From an uncultured Clostridia bacterium (GTDB taxonomy: Bacteria; Bacillota; Clostridia; Oscillospirales; Ruminococcaceae), in NCBI GenBank assembly GCA_947629275.1, contig CANRDG010000002.1:1-37204 (forward strand): a stretch of DNA of 37,204 nt. The letters run 5' to 3'. The notes beneath the pieces are model-generated. The model saw only the letters and a list, made by a program, of their open reading frames with translations. It was not told the DNA's origin and searched no databases. The number at the start of each line of letters is the position of its first letter. Positions within the stretch are counted from its first letter, which is position 1. The position numbers and the translations under genes are program-made. Below, one piece after another: positions 32,736-37,204 of the stretch.

Positions 32736-34508
32736 ATGGCTATAAATAATACTATTTACAAGACCGCCGACGGCGACATAGCCGCCGTAAGAAAAGACCT
32801 TGACGAGCTTATTGCAAACAAGGAACTCAGCGACATACTCGGCAGCGACTTTGCAGAGGGTCTGAACGTTTGGAAAGAGCTTATCAGCAGACGGTGCGAC
32901 GAACCTTTCACGCTTGTTATACTGGGCGATTTCAAGAGAGGCAAAAGTACCATTATAAACGCGCTTTTGGGCAGACCTTTAGCGCCCGTGAACGTTGCCC
33001 CCGAAACATACACTATAAACGAAATTTCATACGGCAGCCCGAGCATAAACGCGGTACTTAAAAACGGCGAAAGAATGATGTTACAAAAATACGAGATAAC
33101 GAGGGAATCTCTTGAAAAACTGATACCCACGCTGGAGTCACCAATAGATCACCTTGACATTCGCGACAACGCCGAGATACTGAAAGAGATACGCATTGTT
33201 GACACGCCGGGGCTTTCGGATATTGAAGACCTTGACGATCAGGTAACCAACTATCTGATGAACGCCGACGCTATAATTTATGTGGCAAGCGCGCTTCTGC
33301 CTTTCTCGGAGAGCGAGCAGCTGTACCTTGCGAGCCACATTCAGCCTCAAAGGTTCGGTATGCTGTATGTGCTTGTAAATATGCTGGACGCGCTCAGTTC
33401 GAGAGAAGACGTTGAAAAGATAATGGCGCGCATTTCGCAAAAGAGTGAAGCAATAGTGCCGAATGCTTTTGTGTACGGCATAAGCGCGGAAGAAGAATTC
33501 AAGCGCAAGTGTGGTATAAAATCAAACGTACAGAACGATTTTTCAGACTATTACGAGGCGGAATTCCTGAAATTTGAGGTATCGCTGAAACGGGATATAA
33601 TTTTGCAGAAAGACATTATCCGCAAAAAAAGAGTTTTGGCAATGCTCGATCAGATGCTGCGCGAAACGCACGCCAAAATACATATATTCTCCGATATGTC
33701 GGCGCTCGACCAGAAAAAGTTCGAGCAGATGACACAGGATTTTGAGCAGCAGTGCAGCACCATTTCAACTTTTCTTGACACGAAAAAGCCTGACATTCAT
33801 CTGAACATTCTTGAAATGCAGCAGGAAGCCGAGCTTTGGATGTATGAGTTCTTTGCAAAGCTGCGTGAAAGCGTGCTGGAATGTCGGCCTACCGAATCGG
33901 AGGACGATATTGCGGCTGAGGACGTTGAAAAGTATTTTTACTCGTACCTTATGGACAAGGTGGGTGAGGCCTACCGCACCTGCCTTGAAATACACAGCTC
34001 GCGCATGAACGACCTTATTGAGAGAATAAGCGAGCAGCTTGCCGACAAACTGGGAATTTCAGAGCTTGCCGAGGTATCGCACGCAAATTCTGTTGACAGG
34101 ATACTAAGCGATGTGAAGAAAAAAGTTGCGCACTCGGTAATGAACGTTGCGCAGACGGGCACGAGCGAGACTTTCCCGTCGGGCACAATGTCGTCATTCA
34201 AGAACATTCTCAAAAAGAAAAAGCGCACCGACATTATAGATATTGCGCTTGAAAACTATGACGACATACGCAACAACACTGTAAAAGACATAAAAGCCGC
34301 ATATCAGGATCTTGAAGCGAAAGCGGTGGCTCGGCTGGAGGGCATTTGCAACCACCAGATAGAACTTGGCAGGAACACGTTCGTTCAGGCAAAAGAAATG
34401 ATGGGCAGTTTTGACAACAAGACTATCTCTGAAACGCTTGACAAGGCAAACTCAACGATAATAAAGGCCTCAAAGCTGCTTGTGAAATACGACCTGCCGG
34501 ATATGTAA
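32736..34508 (+). CDS. Dynamin-like GTPase (no obvious TM segment)
   Basis: P-loop GDFKRGKSTIINALLG, DTPGLSD, coiled helical C-terminal region. Confidence 0.9.
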   Translation: MAINNTIYKTADGDIAAVRKDLDELIANKELSDILGSDFAEGLNVWKELISRRCDEPFTLVILGDFKRGKSTIINALLGRPLAPVNVAPETYTINEISYGSPSINAVLKNGERMMLQKYEITRESLEKLIPTLESPIDHLDIRDNAEILKEIRIVDTPGLSDIEDLDDQVTNYLMNADAIIYVASALLPFSESEQLYLASHIQPQRFGMLYVLVNMLDALSSREDVEKIMARISQKSEAIVPNAFVYGISAEEEFKRKCGIKSNVQNDFSDYYEAEFLKFEVSLKRDIILQKDIIRKKRVLAMLDQMLRETHAKIHIFSDMSALDQKKFEQMTQDFEQQCSTISTFLDTKKPDIHLNILEMQQEAELWMYEFFAKLRESVLECRPTESEDDIAAEDVEKYFYSYLMDKVGEAYRTCLEIHSSRMNDLIERISEQLADKLGISELAEVSHANSVDRILSDVKKKVAHSVMNVAQTGTSETFPSGTMSSFKNILKKKKRTDIIDIALENYDDIRNNTVKDIKAAYQDLEAKAVARLEGICNHQIELGRNTFVQAKEMMGSFDNKTISETLDKANSTIIKASKLLVKYDLPDM

Positions 34509-34523
34509 CAGCAAAAATTAAAA

Positions 34524-34555
34524 CGGACAGCGCGAAATGCGTTGTCCGATTTTTT
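34524..34555 (+). terminator. Intrinsic terminator of the dynamin operon
   Basis: CGGACAGCGC-GAAAT-GCGTTGTCCG A TTTTTT. Confidence 0.9.
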
Positions 34556-34572
34556 GTACCGCAAATGAGAAT

Positions 34573-35097
34573 TTACTTTTTATTTTTCAATAAATATAAT
34601 ACCAGCTCATCGTCATTACAGCAATCACGATACGGCTCACAGATCTGATCTTTATACCAGACGCCGCTCCCGTCAGGAATGTATCCCCGCTTGACATACA
34701 TTCTCTGGGCGCTTCCGTATCCGCTATGCAGTCCCACCCCGATGTATATCACATCCGAATAAGAGAATGCGATCTGTTCCGCAATATCCATTAGCTTGCT
34801 GCCAATTCCTCTGCGCCTGTATTTCTTCAGGACGCCGAAATCAACGATCTCCGAATAGCCCAGATTTGCATACGCGCCACACTGGGAGTCGGGATAAACG
34901 TTAATATATCCGGCAATGCTGCCATTCCATTCAGCAACCAATGCGATCACTTTGCCCTCGGCTTGGTGTCTCAGCCTCATTTCGTATTTGTCTGTTGTCG
35001 CCTGCCAGCCCTGTGCTATCTCTTCATCTGTAATGATTTGGGCATCGCCCTTCTGCAAATCTCGAATTACGATTCCGTTTTTATCATAATAGACCAT
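34573..35097 (-). CDS. GNAT family N-acetyltransferase
   Basis: VALVAEWNGSIAGYINVYP...EIVDFGVLKKYRRRGIGSKLMDIAE acetyl-CoA binding motif. Confidence 0.9.
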   Translation of the reverse strand: MVYYDKNGIVIRDLQKGDAQIITDEEIAQGWQATTDKYEMRLRHQAEGKVIALVAEWNGSIAGYINVYPDSQCGAYANLGYSEIVDFGVLKKYRRRGIGSKLMDIAEQIAFSYSDVIYIGVGLHSGYGSAQRMYVKRGYIPDGSGVWYKDQICEPYRDCCNDDELVLYLLKNKK

Positions 35098-35221
35098 ACC
35101 TATATCTCCTTAAACACCGTTTTATCAAACATATAAAAATTTGCATTATACCGCCTAACCGTGAAAGGTATCTTCCCGTCTATAAAAATTTTGCGACTAT
35201 TCTGCAAATGAAAATTTTCAC

Positions 35222-35878
35222 TTATGAATGTATTTTGTTCTTTATACGCAGACAGGCTTCTGTGTGCATGATCCAATGTCTTGAAAACGGCATCTGAATA
35301 AGTCCTCGAATATCTTTTTTACACCAATAATCGATCAGCCAAACTGCATTTTCACTGTCGTCTACTACATTCAACGATTTTAAGTATCCTTTTCTTTCTT
35401 CCGGTATTTTTCTTTTCAATTCATCATAAGATAACCGTTCAAGCATTTTCTCGGTGCTTTCACATACTTCAAAAATATACGAGTACAATTCTTCAAGATC
35501 AAGCTGTTTTGAAAAGTCTGCGATCTGCTGTTTTATTAGTTCATTTCCTGTTGTAATGATAGATGAATTGATACGCTCTTTGTAATTGCCTGCAAAAAAT
35601 ACTTGTTCATCTTCATTTATCAATGTATGCGCAACTATATCTTCAATGCGAAAAATATGCCAAATAGAATAAGCAATAGTCTTACTATGATAACCATCGG
35701 CGTTTATGAAAGGTATTGAGTTAAAATCTTCTCTGCATAATTCTTCTTTGAAAGATACTAAGGTTTGTATTAACCGGCTTCGCAAACTAAGTAAGGTATC
35801 GATACCCATTTTATAAGTATCTTTCTTTTTTAATTGAGCCTGCATTGTTTTATTAAGTTCAGACCATTCCTTATTCAT
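35222..35878 (-). CDS. DinB-like/hypothetical protein
   Basis: TIAYSIWHIFRIEDIVAHTLI and MPFSRHWIMHTEACLRIK resemble a DinB-like four-helix protein; family call tentative. Confidence 0.6.
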   Translation of the reverse strand: MNKEWSELNKTMQAQLKKKDTYKMGIDTLLSLRSRLIQTLVSFKEELCREDFNSIPFINADGYHSKTIAYSIWHIFRIEDIVAHTLINEDEQVFFAGNYKERINSSIITTGNELIKQQIADFSKQLDLEELYSYIFEVCESTEKMLERLSYDELKRKIPEERKGYLKSLNVVDDSENAVWLIDYWCKKDIRGLIQMPFSRHWIMHTEACLRIKNKIHS

Positions 35879-36019
35879 ATTTCATTTTCTTTCAAATTCC
35901 GATTTATCAAACAATCTCCCAATCGACAATTAACATTATACCACCAAAATGTGAAGAGATCAACCGTACTTTAAGACGGTTAATCGAACTTTTCTCATTA
36001 AATCTCCGTCCATATCGTA

Positions 36020-36059
36020 TAGAAAACGCTCCGACGATTTTATCATCGATCGGAGCGTT
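36020..36059 (-). terminator. Intrinsic terminator of gapA
   Basis: Minus strand AACGCTCCGA...TCGGAGCGTT TTCT. Confidence 0.7.
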
Positions 36060-36111
36060 GCTATTCGCTTTTTCGGCTCGTCAATCGCAGACAAGCCCAA
36101 ACGATATTTGA

Positions 36112-37149
36112 TTAGTTGAGTTCTGCGAAATACTTGATAGTTCTTACCATCTGAGAGGTGTAGGAGTTCTCGTTGTCGTACCAAGAAACTACCTGTACTT
36201 CATACAGATCGTCAGCAACCTTAGCTACCATGGTCTGGGTAGCATCAAAGAGAGAACCGTACTTCATGCCGATAACATCGGAAGAAACGATAGGATCTTC
36301 ATTGTAGCCGTAAGATTCGGAAGCAGCAGCTTTCATAGCGGCATTGATGCCTTCCTTAGTAACGTCAGTACCCTTAACAACAGCGGTAAGGATAGTGGTA
36401 GAACCTGTAGGAACAGGAACTCTCTGAGCAGAACCGATAAGCTTGCCGTTCAGCTCGGGGATAACAAGACCTATTGCCTTAGCAGCGCCGGTAGAGTTAG
36501 GAACTATGTTAGCAGCGCCTGCTCTTGCTCTTCTCATGTCGCCCTTGCGGTGAGGACCGTCAAGAATCATCTGGTCGCCTGTGTAAGCGTGGATAGTGCT
36601 CATGATACCGCTCTGGATAGGAGCATAATCATTAAGAGCCTTAGCCATAGGAGCAAGGCAGTTGGTGGTGCATGATGCAGCAGAAATGATCTGGTCATCA
36701 GCGGTAAGGGTCTTTTCGTTTACGGAATAAACGATAGTCTTGAGGTCGTTGCCTGCGGGAGCAGAAATAACTACTTTCTTAGCGCCTGCATTGATGTGCG
36801 CCATAGACTTGTCCTTAGAGCAGTAGAAACCTGTACACTCCAGAACAACGTCAACGCCTATTTCGCCCCAAGGAAGCTCGGCAGCGTTAGCCTTTGCATA
36901 AATGGTAAGTGTCTTGCCGTCAACAGTGATAGTGCCTGCTTCGTCATCAGCGGAAACAGTGTGAAGATTATCACCTATTTTGCCGCAGTAACCGCCCTGA
37001 GCGGTGTCATACTTCAGCAGGTTAGCGAGCATTGAAGGCTTGGTAAGGTCGTTGATAGCGACTACCTCATAACCCTCAGCGCCGAACATCTGTCTGAATG
37101 CGAGACGGCCGATACGGCCAAAGCCATTGATTGCAACTTTAACTGACAT
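36112..37149 (-). CDS. gap: Glyceraldehyde-3-phosphate dehydrogenase
   Basis: [22 protein letters not shown]..., [17 protein letters not shown] active site; ATG at 37149 after GGAGGTAAA. Confidence 0.97.
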   Translation of the reverse strand: MSVKVAINGFGRIGRLAFRQMFGAEGYEVVAINDLTKPSMLANLLKYDTAQGGYCGKIGDNLHTVSADDEAGTITVDGKTLTIYAKANAAELPWGEIGVDVVLECTGFYCSKDKSMAHINAGAKKVVISAPAGNDLKTIVYSVNEKTLTADDQIISAASCTTNCLAPMAKALNDYAPIQSGIMSTIHAYTGDQMILDGPHRKGDMRRARAGAANIVPNSTGAAKAIGLVIPELNGKLIGSAQRVPVPTGSTTILTAVVKGTDVTKEGINAAMKAAASESYGYNEDPIVSSDVIGMKYGSLFDATQTMVAKVADDLYEVQVVSWYDNENSYTSQMVRTIKYFAELN

Positions 37150-37204
37150 ATATAATTTACCTCCTAGAGAAATTCTTATATAAATATTATACAACATTTA
37201 CATT

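Overview
The window looks like a Gram-positive chromosome segment, probably from an Oscillospiraceae/Ruminococcus-like Firmicute (inferred from gene content and protein style; no search was run). Left half, minus strand: rpoB-rpoC, the str operon (rpsL-rpsG-fusA-tuf, tuf truncated by the window edge), a YifB-type Mg-chelatase/ComM-like AAA+ protein and an alpha/beta hydrolase. Right half, mostly plus strand: phosphoglucomutase, a galactokinase-like gene, a divergent TrmB, an MGMT-domain protein, a DtxR-like regulator, an LtaS-like sulfatase, a potABCD transporter, and an operon of dynamin-like GTPase / degenerate M48-like protein / dynamin-like GTPase. GNAT and DinB-like genes and gapA (minus strand) close the window. 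The two strongest candidates for undescribed biology are: (1) a ~0.5 kb non-coding stretch between ltaS-like and potA, driven by a consensus promoter (TTGACA-17-TATTAT), with a ~20-bp long-range closing helix, nested helices, an internal terminator-like hairpin and a repeated strand that allows competing pairings; (2) the tandem dynamin operon whose middle gene keeps an M48-like layout but has lost the HExxH zinc site (SECGR). Secondary signals include Cys-rich and coiled-coil insertions in RpoC, a hyperacidic RpoB tail, a structured ~260-bp inverted-repeat-bounded intergenic element after trmB, a TrmB with Asp to Cys in its catalytic motif, and a PotD with both a lipobox and a C-terminal TM helix.
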